This document shows positions 1 to 8,273 of a DNA stretch of 64,000 bases, in pieces. How positions within the stretch are numbered: the stretch's first letter is position 1; each line of letters opens with the position of its first letter. The stretch comes from Fodinibacter luteus (GTDB lineage: Bacteria > Actinomycetota > Actinomycetes > Actinomycetales > Dermatophilaceae). The stretch covers positions 1-64,000 of the forward strand of contig NZ_BAABGM010000012.1 of the NCBI RefSeq assembly GCF_039541575.1. Reading direction: 5' to 3'. The notes beneath the pieces are model-generated. The model worked only from the letters and a program-made list of their open reading frames with translations. It had not been told where the DNA came from and made no database searches. The translations under genes were made by a program, and so were the position numbers.

Positions 1-10
1 GCAAACCCAC

Positions 11-27
11 GTGAGTCAACGACTCAC
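11..27. repeat. short inverted repeat near window start
   Basis: GTGAGTC (11-17) and GACTCAC (21-27) form a perfect 7-bp inverted repeat around AAC. It lies about 75 bp upstream of the -10 box of the M20 peptidase gene. It could be an operator or the end of a terminator of an unseen upstream gene; no T-run follows. Function unknown. Confidence 0.35.
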
Positions 28-103
28 ACCACGCGGGCATCTTGACGTGAGGCAACATGATCCGTCCGGCTCCGCGGCCCCGCCCGGGTGGCCCGCCGCC
101 GCC

Positions 104-109
104 TATGGT
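104..109 (+). promoter_or_regulatory. -10 box, M20 peptidase gene
   Basis: TATGGT ends 7 nt before the ATG at 117, and no Shine-Dalgarno is present. The spacing implies a leaderless mRNA and decides this start over the in-frame ATGs at 57 and 105. Confidence 0.6.
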
Positions 110-116
110 GGTCGCC

Positions 117-1442
117 ATGAGCGACACCGTGACCCGCGCCGAGGACGAGGTCGTCGAGATCTGCCGGGACCTCATCCGCATCGACACGAGCAACTTCGGT
201 GACGGGAGCGGCCCCGGAGAGGCGGAGGCGGCGGCGTACGTCGTGGCCAAGCTGCGCGAGGTCGGCCTGGAGCCGCAGACGTTCGAGAGCGACCCGGGGC
301 GGGTCAGCGTCGTCGTGCGCATCCCGGGCGCCGACCGGGAGCGGGGTGCGCTGTGCATCCACGGCCACCTCGACGTCGTGCCGGCCAACGCCGCCGACTG
401 GTCGGTCGACCCGTTCGCCGGCGAGGAACGCGACGGCTGCATCTGGGGCCGCGGCGCCGTCGACATGAAGGACATGGACGCCATGATCCTGGCCTGCGTG
501 CGCGACCTCGCCCGCACCGCCACCGTGCCGCCACGGGACCTCGTCGTCGTCTTCTTCGCCGACGAGGAGGCCGGCGGCCGCAAGGGCTCGCACTTCCTCG
601 TCGAGCGGCATCCCGAGGTGTTCGACGGCGTCACCGAGGCGATCAGCGAGGTCGGTGGCTACAGCGTCACGGTGACCGACCGCGACGGTGAGGAGCGCCG
701 CACCTACCTCCTCCAGACGGCGGAGAAGGGCATCGCGTGGCTTCGGCTCACCGCGCACGGCCGGGCCGGGCACGGGTCGGTGCCCAACGACGAGAATGCG
801 ATCGTCCGGCTCGCCGAGGCCATCGCGCGGATCGCCGCGCACAAATGGCCCCGCGAGTACATCCCCTCGGTGCGCACCCTGCTCGACGGCCTCGCCGAGC
901 TCACCGGCACGAGCTGGTCCGACGAGGACCTCGAGGAGCTGCTCGCCCACCTCGGCGGCGCCCAGGGGTTCGTGCGCGGCACCCTGCAGGACACGAGCAA
1001 CGTCACGATGCTCGACGCCGGCTACAAGCACAACGTCATCCCGCAGCACGCGAGCGCCAACGTCGACTGCCGCTTCCTGCCCGGCCACGAGGAGCAGCTC
1101 ATGGCGACGATCGCCGACCTCGTCGGGGAGCACGTCGACATCGAGGTGCTCAACCGCGACATCGCCCTCGACGCGCCCTTCGAGGGCGATCTCGTCGAGG
1201 CGATGGTCGCGGCGCTGCGCACCGAGGACCCGGAGGCGGAGGTCCTGCCGTACTGCCTGTCGGGCGGCACCGACAACAAGGCGCTGTCGCTCCTCGGCAT
1301 CACGGGCTACGGCTTCGCGCCGCTGCGCCTGCCCGCCGACCTCGACTTCGCGCCGATGTTCCACGGCGTCGACGAGCGCGTGCCCGTCGAGTCGCTGCGG
1401 TTCGGCACCCGCGTGCTCGGGCGGCTCATCGCGACCTGCTGA
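117..1442 (+). CDS. M20/M25/M40 family metallopeptidase
   Basis: Predicted zinc-dependent amidohydrolase/peptidase of 441 residues, the usual length for the ArgE/DapE/Acy1-like M20 family. The metal-binding and catalytic motifs are present: HGHLDVV (His84 and Asp86), GRGAVDMKD (Asp116) and DEEAGG (Glu150/Glu151 pair). A dimerisation-type insert follows in the middle third. It is probably cytosolic, since no signal peptide is seen. Likely substrates are N-acylated amino acids or dipeptides, but the sequence does not say which. The last codons lie inside the first copy of a 72-bp tandem duplication, and the second copy repeats the same 3' end. The next gene, on the opposite strand, converges on it. 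Confidence 0.85.
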   Translation: MSDTVTRAEDEVVEICRDLIRIDTSNFGDGSGPGEAEAAAYVVAKLREVGLEPQTFESDPGRVSVVVRIPGADRERGALCIHGHLDVVPANAADWSVDPFAGEERDGCIWGRGAVDMKDMDAMILACVRDLARTATVPPRDLVVVFFADEEAGGRKGSHFLVERHPEVFDGVTEAISEVGGYSVTVTDRDGEERRTYLLQTAEKGIAWLRLTAHGRAGHGSVPNDENAIVRLAEAIARIAAHKWPREYIPSVRTLLDGLAELTGTSWSDEDLEELLAHLGGAQGFVRGTLQDTSNVTMLDAGYKHNVIPQHASANVDCRFLPGHEEQLMATIADLVGEHVDIEVLNRDIALDAPFEGDLVEAMVAALRTEDPEAEVLPYCLSGGTDNKALSLLGITGYGFAPLRLPADLDFAPMFHGVDERVPVESLRFGTRVLGRLIATC

Positions 1443-1574
1443 CGACCCAGCTGACCGACCGGGGGCCGGGACGTGCTCGGGCCGAAGCGCCCCGCGTGGG
1501 CTGCGACCTGCTGACGACCCGGCTGACCGACCGCGGGCCGGGACGTGCTCAGGCCGAGGCGCCCCGCGTGGGCC
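1431..1574. repeat. 72-bp tandem duplication between convergent genes
   Basis: Two direct copies, 1431-1502 and 1503-1574, match at 67 of 72 positions by eye. Copy 1 carries the last codons and stop of the M20 gene; copy 2 carries the last codons and stop of the DUF5703 gene on the minus strand. The base that makes the DUF5703 stop (TCA at 1549-1551) reads TCG at the matching place in copy 1. Confidence 0.9.
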
Positions 1575-1746
1575 GCGGCCGGATGATCCTGCGCCGCAGC
1601 CGGGTTCGGGTGCGCCCGCCCACGTAGATGCGGGTGCGCTCGAGCTCCCAGCGGCCGTACTCGGCGTGCTCGGTGAGCCGTCGGCGGATGTCGGCGCGGT
1701 CGGTGCCCCGCCCGAAGGACAGAGTGAGGTACTCGTACTCGACCAT
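1549..1746 (-). CDS. DUF5703 family protein
   Basis: Small protein of 65 residues matching the actinobacterial DUF5703 family: it begins MVEYEYLTLSFGRGTDR, continues with an acidic/aromatic stretch (AEYGRWELERTRIY) and ends with a very basic tail (RTRTRLRRRIIRPR). The function of the family is unknown. The start at 1746 is chosen because the family motif begins there; a CACAAT sequence sits 6 nt upstream but is only a weak -10 match. It is divergent from the acidic protein gene at 1784, 37 bp away, and its stop codon lies in copy 2 of the 72-bp duplication. Confidence 0.7.
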   Translation of the reverse strand: MVEYEYLTLSFGRGTDRADIRRRLTEHAEYGRWELERTRIYVGGRTRTRLRRRIIRPRPTRGASA

Positions 1747-1770
1747 CGCCACATTGTGCCCAAGGACGAG

Positions 1771-1776
1771 TAGCGT
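1771..1776 (+). promoter_or_regulatory. -10 box, acidic protein gene
   Basis: TAGCGT ends 7 nt before the ATG at 1784, so this start is probably leaderless. Confidence 0.6.
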
Positions 1777-1783
1777 CAGCACC

Positions 1784-2188
1784 ATGAGCGCCGACCCGCG
1801 TGCCGCACTGAACCAGCTCGTCGCAGCCTTCGAACGCCACCTGGAGGCGAGCAGCACCCGTCACGGGGACGACGACCCCACCGTGGTCGCCGCCTACGAG
1901 GACCTCGCGGACGCCTTCGAGGCCTACGACGGCGCGCTCTACGACGCGTACGGAGAGATGACCCCCCTCGACATCTACACCGACGAGGGCGACGGCGACG
2001 AGGGCGACGGCACCGAGGACACCGAGGCGCTCGACGACCACGACGACGAGGACGGCGACGGCACCCAGCTGTACTCGGGGCTGGACGACGACATCGACTT
2101 CGACGAGGACGACGACGAGGAGTCCGAGGACTCCGACGGCGACGACGAGGGCGACGAGGGCGACGACACGGACCCCGACGACCGCTGA
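1784..2188 (+). CDS. hypothetical protein with Asp/Glu-rich tail
   Basis: Not recognised as a characterised family. The 134-residue product has an ordered N-terminal half of about 60 residues (MSADPRAALNQLVAAFERHLEA, likely helical, followed by a segment rich in Tyr and Ala around AYDGALYDAYGEM). The second half is almost entirely Asp, Glu and Gly and should be disordered and strongly acidic. No signal peptide or membrane segment is visible. Such tails can bind cations or basic proteins or act as nucleic-acid mimics, but nothing here fixes a role. The start is set by the leaderless -10 box. The aldo/keto reductase gene converges on it, ending 15 bp away. Confidence 0.6.
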   Translation: MSADPRAALNQLVAAFERHLEASSTRHGDDDPTVVAAYEDLADAFEAYDGALYDAYGEMTPLDIYTDEGDGDEGDGTEDTEALDDHDDEDGDGTQLYSGLDDDIDFDEDDDEESEDSDGDDEGDEGDDTDPDDR

Positions 2189-2203
2189 GCCCTCAGGGTC
2201 TGC

Positions 2204-3148
2204 TCAGGCGTGGTCGGCGGAGACCTCGTCGAGGGCCTGGACGATCTGCTCCGGCAGCTCCACCGCCTCGGACTCGAGCAGCGTGGCGAGCTGGGCCGGC
2301 GTGCGCGGCCCGACGACCGGCGCGGTCACGCCCGGACGGTCGCGCACCCACGCGAGGGCCACGACCGCGGGGGCCACGCCGAGCCCGGTGGCCGCGGTGT
2401 GCACCGCCTCGACGACGCCGTGAGTGTGGTCGCCGACGTGCCGTCCCGCGAACCCGGCGAACTCGTCGGAGGCCAGTCGCGAGTCCGCCGTGAGCCTCGT
2501 GCGGTAGCGCCCGGCGAGCACTCCGCGGCCGAGGGGCGACCAGGGCAGGAGGCCGAACCCCAGGGCGCCGGCGGCGTCGACGAGCTCGCGCTCCGGCATC
2601 CGGGCGACGAGGCTGTACTCGACCGAGTTCGCGACGAGCGGAACGCCGGATGCCGCGAGCAGGGACATCGTGCGCGCCGCCTGCCAGCCGACGTGGTTCG
2701 ACACCCCGACGTAGCGGGCCCGGCCCGACTCCACCGCCCACACGAGCGCGCTGACCGTCTCCTCGACCGGCGTCTCCTCGTCCCACGTGTGGGCGAGCCA
2801 CACGTCGACGTGGTCGGTGCGCAGGCGCCGCAACGACGTCTCGAGCTGGTGCATCATCGCCCGGCGCGAGCAGTCGACGACCCGGGCCCCCGTGGCCCGG
2901 CTGATGCCGGACTTCGTGACGAGCACGACCTCGTCGCGGTCCGGCCCTTCGAGCAGGTCTCCGAGCAGCTCCTCGGCGAGGCCCCCGGCGTACCCGTGGG
3001 CCGTGTCGACGAGTGTGCCGCCGGCCGAGCGGAAGGCGGCGAGCAGGTCGCGGGCGTCCTCGGGGGAGGTTCGGGTGCCCCACGCCATCGTCCCGAGGGC
3101 GAGCCGCGAGACGGCGAGCCCCGAGCTGCCGAGGCGCCGCGTCCGCAT
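2204..3148 (-). CDS. aldo/keto reductase
   Basis: NAD(P)H-dependent aldo/keto reductase of 314 residues, normal length for the family. The catalytic tetrad can be placed: Asp48 and Tyr53 in LVDTAHGYAGG, Lys79 in VLVTKSG and His120 in DVWLAHTW. The N-terminus MRTRRLGSSGLAVSRLALGTM is typical of the YajO/oxidoreductase-like branch that often acts on unknown aldehydes or ketones. The C-terminal WVRDRPGVTAPVVGPRTPAQL segment is the usual cofactor-binding region. The start at 3148 is fixed by a -10 box 7 nt upstream. It is divergent from the LLM oxidoreductase gene, with only 43 bp between start codons. Confidence 0.88.
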   Translation of the reverse strand: MRTRRLGSSGLAVSRLALGTMAWGTRTSPEDARDLLAAFRSAGGTLVDTAHGYAGGLAEELLGDLLEGPDRDEVVLVTKSGISRATGARVVDCSRRAMMHQLETSLRRLRTDHVDVWLAHTWDEETPVEETVSALVWAVESGRARYVGVSNHVGWQAARTMSLLAASGVPLVANSVEYSLVARMPERELVDAAGALGFGLLPWSPLGRGVLAGRYRTRLTADSRLASDEFAGFAGRHVGDHTHGVVEAVHTAATGLGVAPAVVALAWVRDRPGVTAPVVGPRTPAQLATLLESEAVELPEQIVQALDEVSADHA

Positions 3149-3155
3149 GGCTGCG

Positions 3156-3161
3156 ACCCTA
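3156..3161 (-). promoter_or_regulatory. -10 box, aldo/keto reductase gene
   Basis: On the minus strand TAGGGT ends 7 nt before the ATG at 3148. It lies only 17 bp from the divergent -10 box at 3179, so the two promoters probably compete for polymerase. Confidence 0.6.
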
Positions 3162-3178
3162 TCGCCCGGCTCGCTCGC

Positions 3179-3184
3179 TACGGT
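3179..3184 (+). promoter_or_regulatory. -10 box, LLM oxidoreductase gene
   Basis: TACGGT ends 7 nt before the ATG at 3192; no Shine-Dalgarno is present. Confidence 0.6.
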
Positions 3185-3191
3185 GGGCGCC

Positions 3192-4283
3192 ATGCGGCTG
3201 GCGATCACCTGCGGATACGCGGGCATGGGACTGGACAGGGACACCCTCGAGCTCGTCCAGGTGGCGGAGCAGCTCGGGTACGCGCAGGCCTGGGTGGCGG
3301 AGGCCTACGGATCCGACGCCCCCACGGTGCTCGCCTGGCTCGCGGCCCAGACCTCGACGATCGGCCTGGGCGCCGGGGTCATGCAGATCCCGGCCCGCAC
3401 CCCGGCCATGACGGCGATGACCGCGGCGACGCTCGACACGCTGTCCGGTGGCCGCTTCCACCTCGGGCTGGGGGTGTCGGGGCCCCAGGTGAGCGAGGGC
3501 TGGCACGGCGTGCGCTTCGCGGCGCCGCTCGCGCGCACCCGCGAGTACGTCGACATCGTGCGGATGGCGCTGCGCCGTGAGCAGGTGCGGTACGCCGGTG
3601 AGCACTTCACCCTGCCGCTGCCGGACGGCCCCGGAAAGGCCCTGCGGCTGACGATCCGGCCGCAGCGGGCCGACCTGCCGCTCTACCTGGCCGCCGTCGG
3701 GCCGCGGAACCTGCGCCTCGCGGGGGAGGTCGCCGACGGCTGGCTCGCGATCTTCCTCTCACCCGAGCACTGCGCCGACCAGGTGGATGCCGTGCGCGCC
3801 GGTCGCGTCGCCGCCGGCGCGGGGGAGGGGGCTGACCCGATGGCCGGGTTCGACGTCGTCGCGACCGTCCCGGTCGTCGTGACCGACGACCTCGAGGTCG
3901 GCCGGGCCGCCGTGGCCTCCTACACCGCCCTCTACGTCGGTGGCATGGGCAGCCGCACGCAGAACTTCTACAACTCCCTCGTGCGCCGGATGGGGTTCGC
4001 GGACGTCGCCGACGAGGTCCAGGCCCTTTACCTCGAGGGTCGCGCCCGGGACGCGGCGGCCGCCGTGCCCTTCGAGCTCGTCGACGCCACGGCCCTCGTC
4101 GGCCCGCCGGAGCGCATCGCGCAGCGGATCGGCCGGTACGCGGCGGCGGGCGTGACGACGCTGAGCGTCGCCCCGTTCGCCCTGACCACCGTCGACCGGG
4201 CCCGGGTCCTGCGGACCGTCGCCGCGGCCCTGGCCGCCTCCGCGGACCGGCCCGCAGCCCCCTCGGGCCCGGAGACACCCTGA
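3192..4283 (+). CDS. LLM class F420-dependent oxidoreductase
   Basis: Luciferase-like monooxygenase-fold oxidoreductase of 363 residues, a length common in actinobacterial F420-dependent members. The start MRLAITCGYAGMGLDRDTLELVQVAEQLGYAQAWVAEAYGSD is the typical beta1/alpha1 opening (A..LGY...W..E). GAGVMQIPARTPAMTAMTAATLDTLSGGRFHLGLGVSGPQV contains the family LSGGRFHLGLG signature. The cofactor is inferred from family and phylum; FMN cannot be excluded. The substrate is unknown. It ends 36 bp before the uppP start, but uppP has its own -10 box. Confidence 0.85.
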   Translation: MRLAITCGYAGMGLDRDTLELVQVAEQLGYAQAWVAEAYGSDAPTVLAWLAAQTSTIGLGAGVMQIPARTPAMTAMTAATLDTLSGGRFHLGLGVSGPQVSEGWHGVRFAAPLARTREYVDIVRMALRREQVRYAGEHFTLPLPDGPGKALRLTIRPQRADLPLYLAAVGPRNLRLAGEVADGWLAIFLSPEHCADQVDAVRAGRVAAGAGEGADPMAGFDVVATVPVVVTDDLEVGRAAVASYTALYVGGMGSRTQNFYNSLVRRMGFADVADEVQALYLEGRARDAAAAVPFELVDATALVGPPERIAQRIGRYAAAGVTTLSVAPFALTTVDRARVLRTVAAALAASADRPAAPSGPETP

Positions 4284-4305
4284 CCGGGGCCGGCACGGCC
4301 TGACC

Positions 4306-4311
4306 TAGGAT
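4306..4311 (+). promoter_or_regulatory. -10 box, uppP
   Basis: TAGGAT ends 8 nt before the GTG at 4320, giving an apparently leaderless start. Confidence 0.55.
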
Positions 4312-4319
4312 GTCGGGTC

Positions 4320-5183
<864 letters not shown>

Positions 5184-5229
5184 CCGACGAGCCGCCCGGC
5201 CCGTCGGGGTCGGACACGCTCGCGAGCGA

Positions 5230-5315
5230 GTCCACCAACAGGCAGTGGTCGTGGCCGGATCGCGTGCTGAGCACGAGCAACGGGCGTCCGAGGCCCCCAC
5301 TGCCTGTTGGTGGAC
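5230..5315. terminator. 19-bp perfect inverted repeat, candidate bidirectional terminator
   Basis: GTCCACCAACAGGCAGTGG (5230-5248) pairs perfectly with 5297-5315 across a 48-nt loop, which itself contains a small CGTGC/GCACG hairpin at 5262-5274. It lies between the convergent uppP and corA-type genes. There is no T-run. The arms are unusually long for a terminator, so a dispersed repeat or small mobile remnant is possible. Confidence 0.6.
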
Positions 5316-5399
5316 GCACCACGGAGGGGAGTCATCGTCCACGACCCCACGGCATGTCCGGCGACGCACCCACGAGCGCCGCCCCGGCGCCGTCCGGGG

Positions 5400-6413
5400 T
5401 CAGAGCCAGCCGCTGCGCTTGAACGCCCGGAACAGGCCCAGGCACGCCACCGCCATGAGCGTGACCACGGCGAAGTAGCCGTAGTGGACCTCGCGGCCCC
5501 CGACGTCGACGCTCGCGACGAGCTCGGGCATGAACTCGAAGTTCATCCCGTAGATGCCCGCGACCATCGTCGGCACGGCCGCGATCGCCACCCACGCGGA
5601 GATCCGGCGCATGTCGGAGTTCTGCTGCACCGTCACCTGGGCCAGGTGCGCGCCGAGCACGTCGGTGAGCAGCCGGTCGTAGGACTCGACGTGCTCGATG
5701 ACGGACTGGAGGTGGTCGGACACGTCGCGGAAGAGCAGCCGCAGCTCGTGGTCGGTGACGTGCGGGTGGTCGGTGGCGTGGAGCGCGTGCAGCGGCGCGG
5801 CCAGGGGAGCCGCGGCCCGACGGAACTCGAGGACCTCCCGCTTGAGCCGGTAGATCGTCGAGGAGTCGATGCCGTCGTCGGAGAAGACCCGCGTCTCGAT
5901 GTCCTCGAGGTCGGTGCCGACCTCCTCGTCGATGACCCGGTAGCCGTCGACGACGAGGTCGACGATGGCGTGCAGCACGCCCATCGGCCCCCGCCGGAGC
6001 GCCTCCGGGTCGGCCTCGAGCCGGTGCCGCAGACCCGTCAGCGGGCTCGCCTCGCCGCGGCGCACCGTGACGATGAACCGGTCCCCGACGAAGCACATGA
6101 GCTCCCCGGTCTCGATGTCCGAGGACTCCTCGACGTAGCGCAGGGGCTTGAGCACGACGAAGACGCTCGTGTCGTAGAGCTCGACCTTGGCCCGCTGGCG
6201 ACCCTTGATCGCGTCCTCGACGGCGAGCGGGTGCAGCCCCAGCTCGTCGTTGACCTCGTCGAACTCGGCGAGCGTCGGGTCCTTGAGCCCGATCCACAGG
6301 AAGTCGCCGGGTGCGCCGCTGCTGCGCAGTGCGGCGAGCTCGTCGCTGAGGTCACCGCACGGGCGGCGCGTCCCACCCGCGTACAGGGCCTGGTCGACGA
6401 TCACGAGGGCCAT
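5400..6413 (-). CDS. CorA family magnesium/cobalt transporter
   Basis: Divalent-cation channel of 337 residues. The large N-terminal cytoplasmic domain begins MALVIVDQALYAGGTRR and contains the conserved LHPLAVEDAIKGRQRAKVE stretch. Two membrane helices lie at the C-terminus: the first ends in the signature GMN within GIYGMNFEFMPE (about residues 287-289), and the second is YFAVVTLMAVACLGLFRAF. The short basic tail KRSGWL is typical. The pentameric channel normally imports Mg2+ and sometimes Co2+ or Ni2+. The start at 6413 is the first Met preceding the family domain; no clear -10 box or Shine-Dalgarno was found, so it could be a few codons out. Confidence 0.92.
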   Translation of the reverse strand: MALVIVDQALYAGGTRRPCGDLSDELAALRSSGAPGDFLWIGLKDPTLAEFDEVNDELGLHPLAVEDAIKGRQRAKVELYDTSVFVVLKPLRYVEESSDIETGELMCFVGDRFIVTVRRGEASPLTGLRHRLEADPEALRRGPMGVLHAIVDLVVDGYRVIDEEVGTDLEDIETRVFSDDGIDSSTIYRLKREVLEFRRAAAPLAAPLHALHATDHPHVTDHELRLLFRDVSDHLQSVIEHVESYDRLLTDVLGAHLAQVTVQQNSDMRRISAWVAIAAVPTMVAGIYGMNFEFMPELVASVDVGGREVHYGYFAVVTLMAVACLGLFRAFKRSGWL

Positions 6414-6460
6414 TGTGTCGGAGCGCCGGCGCCCGCACGCGGCATCGACGGCGCGCGGCA

Positions 6461-6466
6461 TACGAT
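6461..6466 (+). promoter_or_regulatory. -10 box, histidine phosphatase gene
   Basis: TACGAT ends 8 nt before the GTG at 6475, supporting a leaderless start there. Confidence 0.55.
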
Positions 6467-6474
6467 GTCGCCTC

Positions 6475-7176
6475 GTGGCCATCGTCCTGCTCCTGCGCCA
6501 CGGTCACTCGACCGCGAACGCCGACGGGATCCTCGCCGGGTGGACCGAGGGGGTGGGGCTCACCGACACCGGGCGCGCCCAGGCGGCACGGGTCGCCCAG
6601 CGGCTCGCCCCCCTCACCATCGCCCGGGCCGTGTCGAGCCCCCTGCAGCGGTGCGCCGAGACGGCATCCATCGCGCTCGAGGGCCACGACGTCCTCGTCG
6701 ACGAGCGCCTCGGCGAGTGCCACTACGGCGCGTGGACCGGCCGACCACTCGCCGACGCCGCCCGCGACGACCTCTGGCGCGTCGTGCAGGACGACCCCGC
6801 GACCGCGACCTTCCCCGCGCACGAGCACTTCCGCACCGAGTCGCTCGGGGAGATGGCCGCCCGCGTCGTCGGCGCCGTCCGAGCCCTCGACGCCGAGGTC
6901 GAGGCGGAGCACGGCCGGGATGCCGTGTGGGTCGCGGTGAGCCACGGCGACCCCATCAAGTCGGTGGTCGCCGAGGCCGTGGGGGCCGGCCTCGCCGGGT
7001 TGCAGCGGGTGCGGGTGGACCCCGGGAGCATCACCGCGGTGCAGCTCACCCGAACCCGGATGGTGCTCCTCGCGAGCAACACGGTCGACGGTGACCTCGC
7101 ACCCCTCGTCGCCGTGCCGAGGCACGCCCCGGCCGGGGACTCCGAGGTCGGGGGTGGGAGCGGCGGGCAGGGCTGA
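6475..7176 (+). CDS. histidine phosphatase family protein (MSMEG_4193-type)
   Basis: Phosphoglycerate mutase-like histidine phosphatase of 233 residues. The catalytic RHG motif is at residues 8-10 in MAIVLLLRHGHSTANADG, where His9 would be phosphorylated. Other conserved residues are the SSPLQRCAETA Arg-containing helix, the acid-base Glu in DERLGECHYGAWTG, and the second catalytic His in WVAVSHGDPIKSVVAEA. This matches the actinobacterial MSMEG_4193 'putative phosphomutase' subfamily, which often neighbours mycothiol and DUF3090 genes; the mshC set begins 2.6 kb downstream, with a metal transporter operon between. The substrate is unknown. Confidence 0.85.
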   Translation: MAIVLLLRHGHSTANADGILAGWTEGVGLTDTGRAQAARVAQRLAPLTIARAVSSPLQRCAETASIALEGHDVLVDERLGECHYGAWTGRPLADAARDDLWRVVQDDPATATFPAHEHFRTESLGEMAARVVGAVRALDAEVEAEHGRDAVWVAVSHGDPIKSVVAEAVGAGLAGLQRVRVDPGSITAVQLTRTRMVLLASNTVDGDLAPLVAVPRHAPAGDSEVGGGSGGQG

Positions 7177-7183
7177 CCCCGGG

Positions 7184-7189
7184 TAGTCT
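7184..7189 (+). promoter_or_regulatory. -10 box, Co/Ni transporter operon
   Basis: TAGTCT would start transcription near 7196, inside the Nur-like palindrome. Unlike most genes here the first gene is leadered: a GGTAGGAG Shine-Dalgarno lies at 7223-7230. Confidence 0.55.
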
Positions 7190-7212
7190 TGTTGCAACTC
7201 ATGAGCAACAAG
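7188..7212. promoter_or_regulatory. Nur-like (nickel uptake regulator) operator
   Basis: The palindrome has outer arms CTTGTTGC (7188-7195) and GCAACAAG (7205-7212). Its core TTGCAA-CTCAT-GAGCAA (7192-7208) fits the Streptomyces Nur box consensus TTGCAA-N5-TTGCAA with two mismatches in the right half. It overlaps the predicted transcription start, which suits repression when nickel is plentiful. Another Fur-family regulator such as Zur is possible. Confidence 0.65.
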
Positions 7213-7235
7213 GCCCGCGACCGGTAGGAGCACCC

Positions 7236-7925
7236 GTGCACGTCCCCGACGGCTTCCTCGACGCGCCGACGTCCGTCGCCACGGCCGTCGTGGCCCTCGG
7301 GGCGGTCGGCTACGCGCTGCGCGGAGCCCGTCGCGAGCTCGACGACCGCGTCGCGCCGCTCGCCGGGCTCGTCGCCGTCTTCGTCTTCGCGGCCCAGATG
7401 GTCAACTTCCCGGTGGGGGCGGGGACGTCGGGCCACCTGCTCGGTGGGGCCCTCGCCGCGGTGCTCGTCGGCCCGCGCACGGCCACGGTCTGCCTCACCG
7501 TCGTCGTCACCGTGCAGGCCCTGCTCTTCGCCGACGGGGGAGTGAGCGCGCTCGGCACGAACGTGCTCCTGCTCGCGGTCGTCGGCCCGTGGGTCGGGTA
7601 CGCCGGCTTCGTCGCCGCCCGCGCGGTGCTGCCCGCACGCCTGCCGTTCGTTCCGGTCGCCGCAGCGGCGGGCGCCCTCCTCTCGGTCGTCGCGGTGGCG
7701 ATGGTGTTCGTCGGGCTCTACGCCGTCGGTGGCGCGGCGCCGATCCCCCTCGACGCGCTCGTGACCGCGATGGGGACGTGGCACCTGCTCATCGGCCTCG
7801 GCGAGGCGACCATCACCTTCCTCGTCGTCTCGAGCCTCGTCGCGACCCGCCCCGACCTCGTCCACGGGGCCCGTCCGGTGCTGCCGCGCGCCGACCTCGT
7901 CGTCCGCCCGCCGGTGGCCGCGTGA
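7236..7925 (+). CDS. cbiM: ECF transporter S component, cobalt/nickel (CbiM/NikM)
   Basis: Substrate-binding membrane component of a cobalt/nickel energy-coupling-factor importer, 229 residues. The N-terminus MHVPDGFLDAPT matches the CbiM/NikM metal-binding amino end, in which the free N-terminus and His2 coordinate the ion. QMVNFPVGAGTSGHLLGGALAA is the second conserved family block. Six to seven hydrophobic segments are visible. The GTG start follows a good GGTAGGAG ribosome site. It is the first gene of a tightly overlapping four-gene operon. Metal choice is ambiguous: the operator looks nickel-type, while KamDE and MetH in the same window need cobalamin. Confidence 0.9.
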   Translation: MHVPDGFLDAPTSVATAVVALGAVGYALRGARRELDDRVAPLAGLVAVFVFAAQMVNFPVGAGTSGHLLGGALAAVLVGPRTATVCLTVVVTVQALLFADGGVSALGTNVLLLAVVGPWVGYAGFVAARAVLPARLPFVPVAAAAGALLSVVAVAMVFVGLYAVGGAAPIPLDALVTAMGTWHLLIGLGEATITFLVVSSLVATRPDLVHGARPVLPRADLVVRPPVAA

Positions 7926-8272
7926 GCCGCCGACGGCCCCGCCCCAGCACCCGCACCGTCGTCGTCACCGGCCTGGTGCTCTCGCTCCTCGTCGCGGCGG
8001 TCGTCTCGGCCTGGGCGTCGTCCCACCCCGACGGCCTCGAGCACGTCGCGGAGAGCCTGGGGTTCGCGGACACGGCCCGGGAGTCCGTTGCCGCCGGGTC
8101 GCCGCTCGCCGACTACGCCGCGCCCGGGGTGGCCGACTCGAGGCTCTCCGGGGGACTGGCCGGCCTCGTCGGGGTCGGCGTCGTTGCCCTCGTCATGGCC
8201 CTGCTCCTCGGCTGGCTGCGCCGTGGGCCCGCCGACCCGGGGAGCCTCGAGCCAGCCGACCGGGAGGGGTGA
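7922..8272 (+). CDS. PDGLE domain protein (CbiN/NikN-like component)
   Basis: Small 116-residue membrane protein with an N-terminal transmembrane helix (TVVVTGLVLSLLVAAVVSAWASS), the PDGLE motif in SHPDGLEHVAESLGF just outside it, and a second helix near the C-terminus (LAGLVGVGVVALVMALLLGWL). This is the auxiliary N component that Co/Ni ECF transporters need alongside CbiM/NikM; the PDGLE form is common in nickel-type systems. The GTG start overlaps the cbiM stop by 4 nt (GTGA), implying coupled translation. Confidence 0.88.
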   Translation: MSRRRPRPSTRTVVVTGLVLSLLVAAVVSAWASSHPDGLEHVAESLGFADTARESVAAGSPLADYAAPGVADSRLSGGLAGLVGVGVVALVMALLLGWLRRGPADPGSLEPADREG

Positions 8273-8273
8273 C

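Noticed and set aside
1975..2169. Minus-strand Ser-rich small frame opposite the acidic tail
   Set aside because: It is the mirror of Asp/Glu codons (GAC, GAG) read in antisense and consists only of Ser, Pro and Val.
5230..5315. Ends of an insertion sequence
   Set aside because: The two arms enclose only 48 nt with no transposase, and no target-site duplication is evident.
7177..7235. Cobalamin riboswitch upstream of cbiM
   Set aside because: Only 59 nt separate the genes, far too short for the aptamer, and no B12-box-like sequence is present; a Nur-like palindrome fills the space instead.
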